A stretch of 64,000 nt of DNA from Gymnorhina tibicen (Eukaryota; Chordata; Aves; Passeriformes; Artamidae): contig VXAZ01006903.1 of the NCBI GenBank assembly GCA_013399875.1, positions 1 to 64,000 of the forward strand, written 5' to 3'. Made by a program: the position numbers and the translations under genes. Numbering within the stretch: the first letter of the stretch is position 1; every line of letters begins with the position of its first letter. Of this stretch, positions 1 through 10,672 are shown piece after piece. Under the pieces are notes generated by a model that ran no database searches, was not told the origin of the DNA, and saw only the letters and a list, made by a program, of their open reading frames with translations.

Positions 1-340
1 TGCAGATTCCTGAACACAGGGACAGCACAAAGAAGCAACTGAAGTGCCACAGAAGTTGCTCACATGACTTAGATTGATGTAAATTATTATTTTAAATTTA
101 TTCTGTGTAGCTGACTAAACTATCTTTCTGATTTCAAAATCTTTGAAAATACTTAAGAGCTTAAATCTGAAAACAGGAGTATGTGGGTGCAGTGTGCAAT
201 CCTGAACAAGGACACCTGACCATGAACTCTCAAGCACAGGGCCACTCTTGTCTTTTGGAAAGTTCCTGTGTATGCAGAACAAAGCGGCTTAATTTGGTCT
301 TTTCTCATCAAAGCCGTAGTAACTTTTATTCTAGAGCTAT
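1..340. other. unique A+T-rich sequence
   Basis: No repeat, gene or RNA signature recognised. Short open frames run on both strands but have no recognisable domain. Confidence 0.5.
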
Positions 341-547
341 CATGGAGGAATGGAATGGTTTGTAGTGGAAAGAACCTTAAAGCTCCTCCTGTGCCATGGG
401 CAGGGACTCCTTCCACTATCCCAGGTTGCTCCCAGCCCCATCCAGCCTGGCCTTGAACACTTCCAGGCATCCAGGGGCAGCCACAGCTTCTGTGGGCACC
501 CTGTGCTGGGGCCTCCCCACCCTCACAGGAAAGGATTTCTTCCCAGT
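341..547 (-). mobile_element. CR1 3' fragment, type I
   Basis: Antisense CR1 3' region. It begins with a worn copy of the 3' tail (CATGGAGGAATGGAATGG), then shows the antisense type I words: 'gggactccttccactatccc', 'ccagcctggccttg' and 'ggggcagccacagcttct'. It ends around the 'ccctcacaggaaaggatt' segment, so it is 5'-truncated at about 207 bp. No coding capacity. Confidence 0.9.
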
Positions 548-1235
548 GAATGAAGACTGAACAGCAGATATTTCAGGGTGGTTCCTTGGAGGACTTTATT
601 GATAACCTTTTACATTACCGAAGCCATCAAAATCTCTCCCTGTGTTTTCTCTGAAACCTCTGTAAAATCCATTCAATGAGTTTCTTTCAGGTTTAATGGT
701 TTGTTAGTCCTCATCACTCAAGGCTTGATTGAAATGGATGGCCTGAGACTGCATGTGGTTAACAAACATAAAGCTCCATCATTTTTAGATATTTAAAATA
801 GATCTGCCAGATTCATAGGCAAAGATTTGATTTAAGGAATAACATATAGAATTTTTCCAAGACTTCAATGCCTATGTACTTCAGAGCCCCTTTTCTCTTT
901 TTAGCCCTTTGACAGAGAGCATGATCTCTCTTAAGTGAAACCTATTATCTCTAAAACAAAGGCAATAGACTTTAATTGGGTTACTGCATATCACAAAGAG
1001 GTTAAGGAAAAAAGATTGAAGCTCTTCAGTACGGTAAGGAGGTTGAATCTCCTGAGAATGGCTTATATTTTAAGGAAACTTGGAAAGCACTTAATGTGAA
1101 TTCTATTTTAAAATGCTCTCAGAGGTTGGAAAGTTTGAGTGTTACTGAACATTAAATTAATTAACAAATAATGACAACTCTTACAAAGGATCCTTCATTC
1201 AGCAATGGATCTTGATTTAATTAACACCATGTCAA
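548..1235. other. unique intergenic sequence
   Basis: A+T-rich, with no recognised repeat or gene between two CR1 copies. Confidence 0.5.
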
Positions 1236-1485
1236 TGGGAACGGCTGGAGATGTGCCAGGAAGGGTCAGGCTGGAGATCAGGGAAAGGTTCTTCCCTCAG
1301 AGGGTGCTGGGGCACTGAACAGGGAATGGGCACGGCCCCGAGGCTGCCAGAGCTCCAGGAGTGTTTGGACACTGCTCCCAGGGATGCACAGGGTGGGATT
1401 GTTGGGGTGTCTGTGCAGGGCCAGGGCTTGGACTGGATGATCCTTGGGGGTCTCTTCCCACTCAGGATATTCTGTGATTCCATGA
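1236..1485 (+). mobile_element. CR1 3' fragment, type III
   Basis: Sense CR1 3' untranslated region. It runs from 'ctggagatgtgcc' through 'ggttcttccctcagagggtg', 'ggcacggccccgaggctgcc' and 'ttggactggatgatccttgg' to the tail GGATATTCTGTGATTCCATG. By eye it matches the copy at 16.8 kb with only a handful of differences over 200 bp, so the two belong to one fairly young lineage. Confidence 0.92.
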
Positions 1486-4212
1486 AACACACAAGATATA
1501 ACATTTATCCAATCTTATTTTTAATTCTTCTGTGTCCAGAATTCTTCTGTGTAATGGACTTGACAACATATACTCAATACAGAGCCAAAACCTTGAGTCC
1601 TGAAAACCTTAGAAACTATTCTTACAGACACATCAACCCCCTACATTAGCATTGTCAGTGCAGTTCTGTCAAGGCACATTTGAAAAAAGAAACAAACCCA
1701 AATTATAAGGATTTAAATTTTGTTGCTATGTAACCACTTTGCTGTCCTTACTAGAAAGTTAAGGATATTGCCAAGCTATTCTTGCACTGACGAAAAAAGT
1801 GTAGTTGCTAATCTGAGTGATCCTTATTTTGCCTTCTAAAAAAAGCAATAATTAAATATAAGAGAAAACTGTAAGAAGATCAAGGAAATGGGACCTTTAG
1901 ACTTTCAAAAAAGAAGAATAAACTTGAGGACATGATCTGAAGTTCTATACACACATTGGAAGTCAGAGCTGTTTGCAAACAGGTCGAGGTTTACACATGT
2001 CTTGTACTATATGCAAACATATGATATAGTTCTCTACACAACCTTTAACTAAAAAGGAAGTGCAGGAGGAAATTTCTTTTATCCCCTTTGTTCTAAAAAA
2101 AATATATTTTGCATAATTCTCTAAACAATTCCAGTGTTTAGACAAGGAAAAATTGTTAGCCATAATTGTTAGTCAGCTCCAAAGTTTACAGCAAAAATCA
2201 AGGCCAGTTTTCTCTTCTTAGCTGAGGTACAAGTTTCTTAGTCTAGCTCTTTTGTTGTAGGGGTCTAAAACAGATAAATTTAATTTTTTTAAATTAAGAA
2301 ATCACAAGCCACTTTCAAGCTTTATTTAGGGTTAAAAAAAAAAAAGGATGAAGGTTTCCGTTTATCCTGTTTCCTTCAGCACTCAGCACTGCTCCTGAAT
2401 CCTGACTTTTCAGACCCTCTCCAGCAGCATATAAAAATAGTGTGGTGCTACTCTTTGATGGTGTTCTCTACTCAACCCAAAGAAGTAGCGTGTTTTGCTA
2501 TTTATTTCCAGCAGAAGGAAAAGTGATGCTATAGATTTATTCTTTTTATGTGCTCTTTATAGCACTACAGCTGCACCACTAAAACACTGCGCTCTCCCTC
2601 TCCCCACAACGCCAGGCCCCAGGAGGATTGGTTATTAACTCTAAATGAGTACTGCAGGACTGCCTTAAAAAGATTTCTGCTCTTGAATGTTGAGATGGAA
2701 TGAAAATGGAGTGCTCCTGGGTGCCAAGAATTCCCACACAGCTGTGCTATGACCGGAGCAATGAGCAAATTAGCCAGGAAGGTTTGTGGGGGGGTGCTAT
2801 GACTCCATTTTGGCTTCAGTTCCCACAGTGACTATTCCCTGAGTCAGTAACATTACCTGCAATAACCACATTTGCTTTTCATTTGAAGACTGAGATGATG
2901 AAAAAACCATCCCATTGTAATTTTCACTCCAAATCACATATTTGTCCCTAGTAAAGTTGGAGGGAAGTGAGCAAAAGCCCATAAACTTTGAAACTCATTT
3001 CAGTCTGCTGAAAAATTGATAGATAATCTTGTAGCTTTGAAATCAGTATAGAGCACACTTGGTGTTTATTGCATGACCTGAAATTAAATTCATTTTTGAA
3101 AGTTTTATGACAAAAAAATTATGCACTGCTATTTACAATACAATTGCTAAAAATTCCTGGGAATAACAGATTGCCGTTCCCCAAGATTTTCTGCAAAGGC
3201 AGTGGCAGCAGCAGAGCTCTGCATGGGGCACAGCGTCACTGCAGCTTGTGTGCAGGAATGGGGAGGGAAATCAGAGCTCCAGCTCCCACAGAATGCAAAT
3301 GCCTTGGGTTCTGGCAAGATCTGCAAATCCACACGGCCCGCGGTGTGCACTTCAGCCTTGCTCACACCCAACCTGTTCCTCAGTCTTGGGAATGATGTTT
3401 TTCCCTTTTTGTCCCAAAAAGGTCAGACATTTTACTTGGATTATAAACAGTTTACCTCAAAGCTGCAGGCAGAGATCTTAATCTCAATAATATTATTGCA
3501 AACACTGGTGGTAGCTAATGGAAGAACCCAATAAAAGATGGATATGCGCTCGGAAGGACACTGGAGGGATCATTAAACATTTCATTGGATACAGTCATTT
3601 TTGCTAGTCTTTATCAGATCATAAAAACCAGATATAGAGTTATTATGTCCATACACAATCTAATGAAAGGGACTCAGACAACACAGAAACAGAATTGGAG
3701 TGTTCTTTAAGAGGAAGGCTTTGACCTTTTCCCAGTACAGCTGGAAAGGGTCACTGAAAGCAGCACTCTATTCTTTGACCGAAATACCAGTGTAATTAAA
3801 CCTTGTGGATCACAAGTACTTTGAGCAGCTCTCAGCCCTCTCTGGGCTCTACCCCAGTGCCATTAGGTCTCACAGTCATGGACAGATGCAGGAAAACATT
3901 GGATCTGAAAAGAAATTTTTTGACTGTATTTTGTTCTCTTTGCTTCCATGACTTTTTCTTTATTAGCTACTCCTTTTTGTGATTATATGATTTTATGGTG
4001 CAAACATGCTCTTGTCTCATGTGTATAATCCCTCCTTAGCACTGGCTGCTGGTTGCAATCACAGAATTGTGGGGAAATCCAGGTAATTCTTTCCTCTCCT
4101 TGGACAGCAAAGCTGGCATCACTTTGTCCCTATCCACATCTTCTCCGTTTCGTTCTTAAATTTTATAATTCGTTTTTATGCTTTATCAAAAATATCAAGT
4201 GAGCAGCCGAGT
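1486..4212. other. unique intergenic sequence
   Basis: About 2.7 kb without a recognised repeat. It contains a run of about 12 A near 2334 and a slightly GC-richer patch at 3180-3400 that includes one octamer word ATGCAAAT at 3293. Open frames up to 110 codons in that patch lie in several overlapping frames and resemble nothing known. Confidence 0.5.
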
Positions 4213-4440
4213 GGAATCACAGAATCGCTGAGAGTGGAAAAGGCCTCCAAGGCCATCGACTCCACCCTGTGCCTACCCCCCACCCTGTCCCCAGCCCAGA
4301 GCACTGAGTGCCACATCCAGTCATTCCTCGGACACCTCCACGGATGGGGACTCCAACACCTCCCTGGGCAGCCCCTGCCAAGCCCTGACCACCCTTTCCA
4401 TGGGGAAATTCCTCCTGGTGTCCAACCTGAGCCTCCCCTG
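4213..4440 (-). mobile_element. CR1 3' fragment, type II
   Basis: Antisense CR1 starting at the intact 3' tail (GGAATCACAGAATCGCTGAG), then 'aaaggcctccaaggccatcg', 'ccccagcccagagcactgag', 'cctccctgggcagcccctgc' and 'cctggtgtccaacctgagcc'. Truncated toward its 5' side after 'cctcccctg'. It is the best local reference for the bases missing at the N in the 18.7 kb copy. Confidence 0.92.
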
Positions 4441-5778
4441 GTGAGTGTCATGAAAGCTGATAACTCTGTAAAAACCACGACTAATTTCTGTTAGTGGTTA
4501 CAAGGCCCCGTGGAAACATTTCAGTTGATGCTTTTAGAAAACCGCATTTTGGCTTCTCAGTTTCTCTGTGTTCTCAGCATAATACTGGCAATTTCAAACA
4601 GGAAGAGGTGATAAAATAATAAATGAAACATGCAGAGTTACCCTCACACATAAAAACCTCAACCCGGCCAACCAAAGCAAAGAGTAAGTGCAATTTCAGA
4701 CCGCAGCTCTATCCCTGCAGGCGGGGCCAGCCACCCCAGCCAGTTCCATGTTCCAGGTGGAACAAATGGAGTGAAAAATAGAAAATGTAGCACTCAAGTC
4801 CTAACTTACTAACTGAAAGAGTTTCTTTATGTCTTATTAGACAAAAAACGGGAGCTTCTTCTGAGTGGCTGATTAAGTATCCCTGTCACTGAGAGTGGCA
4901 GGACTGAAGGAATCTGAGAGCTTCCAGTTATTGGAAACTGAGAGAATGTCTTGTTAACTGAAAACGGCATCGCTGCTAATTCAAACCTTTCTACCACATG
5001 CTCCGGGTTTCTTTCAGCAGGATGAGGCAAATCCTACAATCAGAGCCTTAGAAAAAAATCGGTGTCAGAGCAATTTTGAGTCAGAAGTGCCTTCCAGGTT
5101 GAACGCATATGTGATTAATTACTCCTATTTATAGCTTTTGTCGCATTTGATTTGGATTTTTGTAGTTTGTCTATTGAGTACACAAACAGAAAACATTGAT
5201 TTTCAAGCTAGATTATTTATTTTACTTAAAGAAAACAAGAACCCAGTAGCAATAGGAGCAGAAAAAGAGAGTTGAAGTGTGAATATGCACGTTGGCAACG
5301 TCTCAAAACCACCCCAACACTGCTCTCGCTTTTTAGTGACTTTAAACTGTCAAGATAAAGCTTGTTAATTGAGGTTCCCAGGATCTGAGGGTCAGATGGT
5401 GGATTTGATCAGAAAAAAAAATACATTTTGGCCTCTCCTGCTTATTTTTTTGTGTCTGGTGAATTAAAAATATATATCTTCCATCTATATATTCTCACTA
5501 TAAGGAAAAGGCATCTGGTCAACACTTCTTAAAGTGGAAGGATTAAGAAGGAGAGAATTAATTTTCTTAGCTATGAAGACATGAGCTAAAACAGAGAAGC
5601 AGAGAAATAAAAGGGAAGAAAAGAGAATTAAAAAAAAGGGAAATACTAAGAGGACAAAACTCAAAAGATTCATTAGGTGTTGAAGAGTAATAGAAGAAAA
5701 ATTCTAAGTCAGCAACATGTCTGAGAGAAATTAAGACAGGATCAAACGCTTTCCCCTTCACATTTCATGCAAGGGAGA
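4441..5778. other. unique sequence with a purine-rich tract
   Basis: A small GC-rich patch lies near 4700-4760 and a purine-rich tract at about 5575-5665. The rest is A+T-rich. No gene recognised. Confidence 0.5.
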
Positions 5779-6592
5779 TGTGAGCTCTGAGGTACACCGG
5801 GAAGGAGGAGCATCTCTTTGGAGTGGCTGATTGTCTTGGGAATGGTTTTTTTATCCCAAACCATTTATGGGTTTTTTTTTCTTTTTGTTTTGCATCCAGG
5901 GTGGCCGCTGTCCCCACCACTCCAATCCCCCTGGCCCCGGGAGTATTTTGATGAGTAGAAAGCCAGACCGGGGTTTTGGCAAGAGCTGGGGATGGGGCGA
6001 GGGGCAGCTCCTTCCTTCCAGGTCGGTGGTTCAGCTGGCCACGCAACTGGTGTCTCTGACCAGGGATACTGCTGCTTTGTGGGTTTGGCCTGCTTCTTTC
6101 TGTTTCTTTCCCTTCGGCAATGTGACTGGGCTTGCTTTTCTGCTTCTCTGCTCTTGGGGAGCCCAGAGCTGGTGCATGCCGTGCCAACACCCGGGAACGC
6201 CCCGTCCCCTGCCGGGGCCGCCTCCTCTGCACAGCCCAGACCCCGGGACCAGCCGTCACTGGTGAGAAATCCCAGGGAGCGATTCCCCGCCCAGCCCCGC
6301 TGTTATCTGCTGCTGCTTCAGGGATTTTTGCTACATTTTAACCCGACGCTTGGACACCCCGTGGCTCCTGCTACAGCTGCAGAGTTTCTGATACATTTCA
6401 TTTTGCTACTCCGGGATCTAATCGTCCCTGCCGTTCCAGCCTGCTGCTCCAAGGTCCCTGCTGCAGCTCGTTTTGCTATCCGGAGGGGGCACCGGGACCG
6501 GCTGCCCGCCGTGGGTTTGTAAAGGAAGCCCCTTTTCCATCTCTCCCGCCATGCCGCCCGCCATTACCGCGTGAGGGCTGAGCCCGCGCCAC

Positions 6593-6611
6593 AGCGCCCC
6601 CTGCAGGCGCG
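6593..6611 (-). promoter_or_regulatory. CTCF-consensus motif 1
   Basis: On the minus strand this reads CGCGCCTGCAGGGGGCGCT. It matches 13 of 14 positions of the vertebrate CTCF core CCASYAGRKGGCRS. Sequence match only; occupancy is unknown. Confidence 0.55.
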
Positions 6612-6650
6612 GGGGAACCAACGCACCCGCCCTGCTCGCCGGGAGCCGCC

Positions 6651-6668
6651 AGCGCCCCCTGCCGGCCG
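6651..6668 (-). promoter_or_regulatory. CTCF-consensus motif 2
   Basis: On the minus strand this reads CGGCCGGCAGGGGGCGCT, matching 13 of 14 positions of the CTCF core. It has the same orientation as motif 1 and starts 58 bp from it, inside the CpG-rich part of the LTR-like block. Confidence 0.6.
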
Positions 6669-6765
6669 TGAGCGGACTTGCACTGAGGGGAAAGGGCCCG
6701 GGCCGAGAGAGGCTGGCACCGGGTTTGTGGTTTTGTTTGTTTGCCTTGTTATACATACACATGCT

Positions 6766-6771
6766 AATAAA
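6766..6771 (+). promoter_or_regulatory. polyadenylation signal of the LTR-like element
   Basis: AATAAA directly after a GT-rich tract, in the position expected for the R region of a sense LTR. Confidence 0.5.
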
Positions 6772-6925
6772 GAACTGTTATTCCTTTTCCCGTATCTTTG
6801 TCCGAAAGCCCCTTAATTTCAAAGTTATAATAACTCTGAGGGAAGGGGGGGGGTCATGCTTTTTCCGTTCCAAGGGAGGTTTCCTGCCTTCCTTGGCAGA
6901 CACCCGTCCTTCAATGCAAGACACT

Positions 6926-9548
6926 GATCTACGAAAACAAACCACAAGTCATAACACAAAGACAGTATTTAAGTATCTCCTGTGCGAAAGAGCTTTCCCC
7001 TCAGCTTTTCCTGAGTTTTATCGCTGAAGAGGAGCAGCAGCTTTCCCCTGTCAGTAGGTACCGACATACCAGGTAAAACGGATTAATGAGCGTGTGACAG
7101 ACGCGCAACGCTGTGTGGTGTTGACAAGCATCAGCACTCAGTGCCAGCCTGTCCTCGGATGGAGCAGCTCTGATCTCCACTTCAGATTTATCAGTGCTGA
7201 AGTGATCTGATCCCTTCCAGGCACAATCATGCAAATGGCGTGTGGAATCTGAGTGAGAAAATCCGTGTCTGTCTCTGTGTGCTCCTCCTTCCCGTTCAGC
7301 TCTCCAGGAACACGCTGCTTGCAAGAGACAACAGAATTGCTGGGAGCCACAGAAAATGAAAAATTAAAACTGACGGTAACAAGGAGAGCAAAACTGGATG
7401 TTGCCCACAGGGTTTTTCTTGTGTAACATTGCCCACAGGCCAGTGAGGGGCCGGGAACAGTTACTGGAGGATACACAGATGCTCAGCGTCATCTGCACCA
7501 GTGAAAAGACCTCTCTGCTCAGAGTTCAGTTGGAATAATTTATTAGCACCCCAATCAGCATTTTCACCCCAGGCACTCCTAACAGCTGCTTTGTATGTAA
7601 TGAGCACTTAACTGCACAAACACATCCTTCCATCTGCACTCGTAAATAAATCTGTGCCGCAGGATGCCCAGCGCTGCTGCTGTTGCCATAAATCAGAACC
7701 TCCTCGTTAGTTTAAGGTAACAACAGAGATTTTCATTGTCAGAAGTTTTTGTTGTTACATAGTTCAATGCGTAAGTCAGTTTGTAGCACTCAAAAGCAAA
7801 CAGTATGTGAAAAACCGAGCAAGTATCAGAATTCTTGCCTGTTGCGTGTAGCTTTGCTTTACAACCTCGGAAAAGAAGGTAAAATAAGTAGAAGAGATGT
7901 GGGGATGGGTTGTGAGGGTGATGGAGACCAAATTAATTCTTTCACATAGTAATGGAAGGCTCCTCATCTAGATAAGAAGTGCCAGGGGGTGAAACATTCA
8001 GTGATAGGAGGAGAAAAAGGGTCAAAGTACAAAATCTGGGAGCAGTAATTTAGCAACATCATTGCAGCACATTTAAACACAGTGAGGGGAAAATAATTTT
8101 TTCTCAGGCTGCATAATGAAACTGGAGAAATATCTGTGGAAACATCCCATGGAATCTAACGCTCTAGAGAGTTTTGAAAAGCTCAGAGCTGGTAAGAGTG
8201 CCCTTCCTGTTCAGTCAGATGATGCCTCACAGCCAGGAGAGCCCGAAGGGCAGGCTGGTACCTTCCCTTCCTCTGTGCTCCTGTCCAAAACACAGCAGTG
8301 CATTACACAGATATTTGTTCTCACTTAACAAAGCTGCTCATATATTCTTACTTCAACCACTGAATTCACTTGGCAAATAAACCCTTAGTCCCCTCTACTA
8401 CATACAGAGCTCTAGATAAATAAAAAATGAGTTTTAGCTGAGTTGTCAGTAAATATGAGATAGATTTGTCTTTGTGTGTTTTCCAGAGGTCTTATGACTT
8501 CAGACAGTATTTTGGAGTTTTTTATTTAACAACTGCACATTATGTTTTGTTGTTTGGGTTTTTTTTAATCCTCTATTACTGTCATGTATTTTGATCTTTG
8601 TTTCACCCCTCCCCCCTCCTAAAAACTAGCTATAATATGCAATAAAACCATGTGGAATTGTATGGATTCGATAACATATAAACCAATGCAGAGAATAAAC
8701 AAAAAGAAAAGGAACACTTGGTATAGCACAGAAAAATCTGAGAATAAATAGACCAAGTGCAAAGATCAGAGGGATGGATATTATTGGATCATTCAGGGCT
8801 TTTTGAAGCCATTAATTTGGGCATAAGGAGGATGCTTCTGCCAATAAAAGGAATGGTTTTTGGATTGGAAGACAAGAGAGCAAGCAGTCATAAACAGCTA
8901 TGAGCTGTTCAGGAAGGCAGTGGCAATATAATATTTAGAGTGGCCAAAAACACAAATGTCAAAACATAAGCTTGTCCTGTCCAGAAATCCTCCAGAGTGC
9001 TGTAAGAAACTGGGAACCTGCTTCCAGATTCCACTGAAATCTGGGGCCTGTGTTAAGAAAAAAGTACATGGTATGGACTGGTGATATAAGAACAAATAAT
9101 ACTTGGAAAAAAGGTAATTACGGTGAAAGAAGAACACAAAGGTTGTGGTATATAAATATAATAGAGAAAGGAAAGAGAAGGAAATAAACAGTGCAGATGG
9201 GAGTCCAAGGAATGCTATGACTTTGTTTTGGCTAAACACGAGAAAGCTAATTTATTCCTTTTTTGTGTCTGAAAAATGCATTTTTCCAGTGATACAAGGT
9301 GAAGCTGAATTTTCTAACTGAGATAAGGGGACAGCTTTTAAGGATAGATGAAGGTGCTATGTTCTGAAAATATTGGGAAGAAGTCTTTTCATGGGATTAT
9401 GAAATGCACTTTTAAATCTTCATAGAGGAGTACCCTGAGCTGGCAAACAGAACTTCAAAAGTCCTGATGTGCATTACTGAGGTAGGTCCAGCATCTGTTT
9501 TGTGCCAGGAGGAAGGCAGGGATATCAGGGCTAGGGAAGAGTGGAAGT
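6926..9548. other. unique intergenic sequence
   Basis: About 2.6 kb. The first 550 bp are GC-balanced with scattered CpGs; the rest is A+T-rich, with a C-rich run at about 8608-8622. No recognised repeat or gene. Confidence 0.45.
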
Positions 9549-9871
9549 GGACTCCTTCCACTATCCCAGGTTGCTCCAACCCCCATCCAGCCTGGCCTTG
9601 GACGCTCCCAGGGATCCAGGGGCAGCCACAGCTTCTCTGGGCACCCTGTGCCAGGGCCTCCCCACCCTCACAGGGAACAATTCCTTCCCAATAGCCCATC
9701 TATCCCTACCCTCTGGCAGTGGGAAGCCATTCCCTGTGTCCTGTCACTCCATCCCTTGGAAATTGTCTCTCTCCATGTTTCCTGTTGTCTCTTTCAGGCA
9801 CTGCAAGGCCACACTGAGGTCACCCCAAAGCTTCTCTTCTCCAGGAGACTGAGCTGAACAAGCCCAGTTCT
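9549..9871 (-). mobile_element. CR1 3' fragment, type I, lacking its tail
   Basis: Antisense CR1 with 'ttccactatcccagg', 'ggccttggacgctcccaggg', 'ggcagccacagcttctctgg', 'ccctctggcagtgggaagcc' and 'aggtcaccccaaagcttctc'. The final 90 or so bases of the CR1 3' end are absent on the left. Its 5' side stops 23 bp before the next CR1, which faces the other way. Confidence 0.9.
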
Positions 9872-9894
9872 CCAATTTACAAGCAGGACATGAG

Positions 9895-10672
9895 GGAAGA
9901 CCCCAGGGCGCTACAGACCTGGGAGTCTAAACTCAGCACCTGGATAAAACATGGAGAAATGCCACTGGCTGCTGTTGAAAGGCCATTGTACAATCAGCAT
10001 GGGCTCCCAAAGGGCAGGTCCCGCCTAACTGATCCGGTCTCCTCCTGTGATAGGGTCACAGCTCCGTGGCTGAAGGAAAGGCACTGGATGTAGTTTTCCC
10101 GGTTCTTAGTAAAGGTTTTGATACTGTCCCTCACAGCATCCCTCTGGCCAAGTTGTCCAGCTCTGGGATGAGCAGGTTCGTGATGCACGGAATGAAGAAC
10201 TGGTTGAAGGGCAGATGTCAGAGGATTTTGGAGATCTGGGATACATCTGGCTGAAGAACCCTGGAGGCAGGGCTGGAACCTGTGAGAAGTGGTTGAGGAT
10301 TCTTGTTTTGTCTACTTTGGAGAAGCCAAGGCTGAGGGGTCACCTCATGGATCTCTGTGGCTTCCTCAGGGGACATGGAGAGGGACATGCCACTCTGGTC
10401 TCCCTGGGAGGAGGTCTCCCAGTGCCAGGAGCCATGGGAATGATAAAACTGTGTCAGGGGAGATGCAGGCTGGGTATTAGGAAGTACCAAGAGGGTGGTC
10501 AAGCAATGAGCAGATCTCCTCGGGATGTGGGGGGTGTCCCAAGCCTGGCAGTGCTTGAGGCATTAACACAGTGTCTTTAATAATATATTTTTGATCAACC
10601 CTGAAGTGCTCAGGCAGTTGGACACGTGATCTTTGTTGGTCCCTTCCATTTGCAATTATTCTGTTCTATTCA
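9895..10672 (+). mobile_element. CR1 with partial reverse-transcriptase ORF2 and 3' end
   Basis: Sense CR1 retaining coding sequence, internally deleted. About 9899-9950 corresponds to the RT start (NYRPVSLTSVPGK region, degraded). From about 9990, NQHGLPKGRSRLTDPVSSCDRV matches the conserved QHGF.KGRSC.TNL block. In another frame, from about 10084, LDVVFPVLSKGFDTVPHSI matches RT motif A (normally YLDFSKAFDTVPH), then LAKL and the KNWL block. A frameshift near 10070 separates the blocks, and the catalytic YxDD region is missing. From about 10320 the sequence jumps to the C-terminal end and 3' UTR ('gctgaggggtcacctcatgg', 'gatgcaggctgggtattagg', 'ccctgaagtgctcaggcagt') and ends in ATTCTGTTCTATTC. 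A dead element of the older type V group. Confidence 0.9.

Larger units (their letters stand above)
5779..6925 (+). mobile_element. CpG-rich LTR-like element (solo LTR candidate)
   Basis: A block of about 1.1 kb whose 3' part resembles the R/U5 end of an avian endogenous-retrovirus LTR as I remember it. A GT-rich stretch at 6718-6750 precedes AATAAA at 6766, followed by 'gaactgttattccttttccc', 'ccccttaatttcaaagtt' and 'ccttccttggcagacacccg'. Upstream is CpG-rich sequence (6160-6730), plausibly U3/promoter. The ends are uncertain. TG at 5779 and CA at 6924 would suit an LTR but lack a clear target duplication. Alternatively, 7-bp repeats ATGCAAG at 5767-5773 and 6914-6920 could mark the borders. 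No internal retroviral genes flank it. It could instead be a host CpG-rich regulatory region. Confidence 0.55.

Noticed and set aside
5765..6259. 164-codon antisense frame in the CpG-rich LTR-like block
   Set aside because: No domain recognised; overlapping long frames on the other strand point to GC-driven openness.
3293..7236. ATGCAAAT octamer words at 3293 and 7229 as POU-factor sites
   Set aside because: About two such words are expected by chance in 64 kb on two strands.
9549..10672. Opposed CR1 copies read as one twin-primed (5'-inverted) element
   Set aside because: Both pieces include 3' UTR and belong to different CR1 groups, so they are separate insertions.
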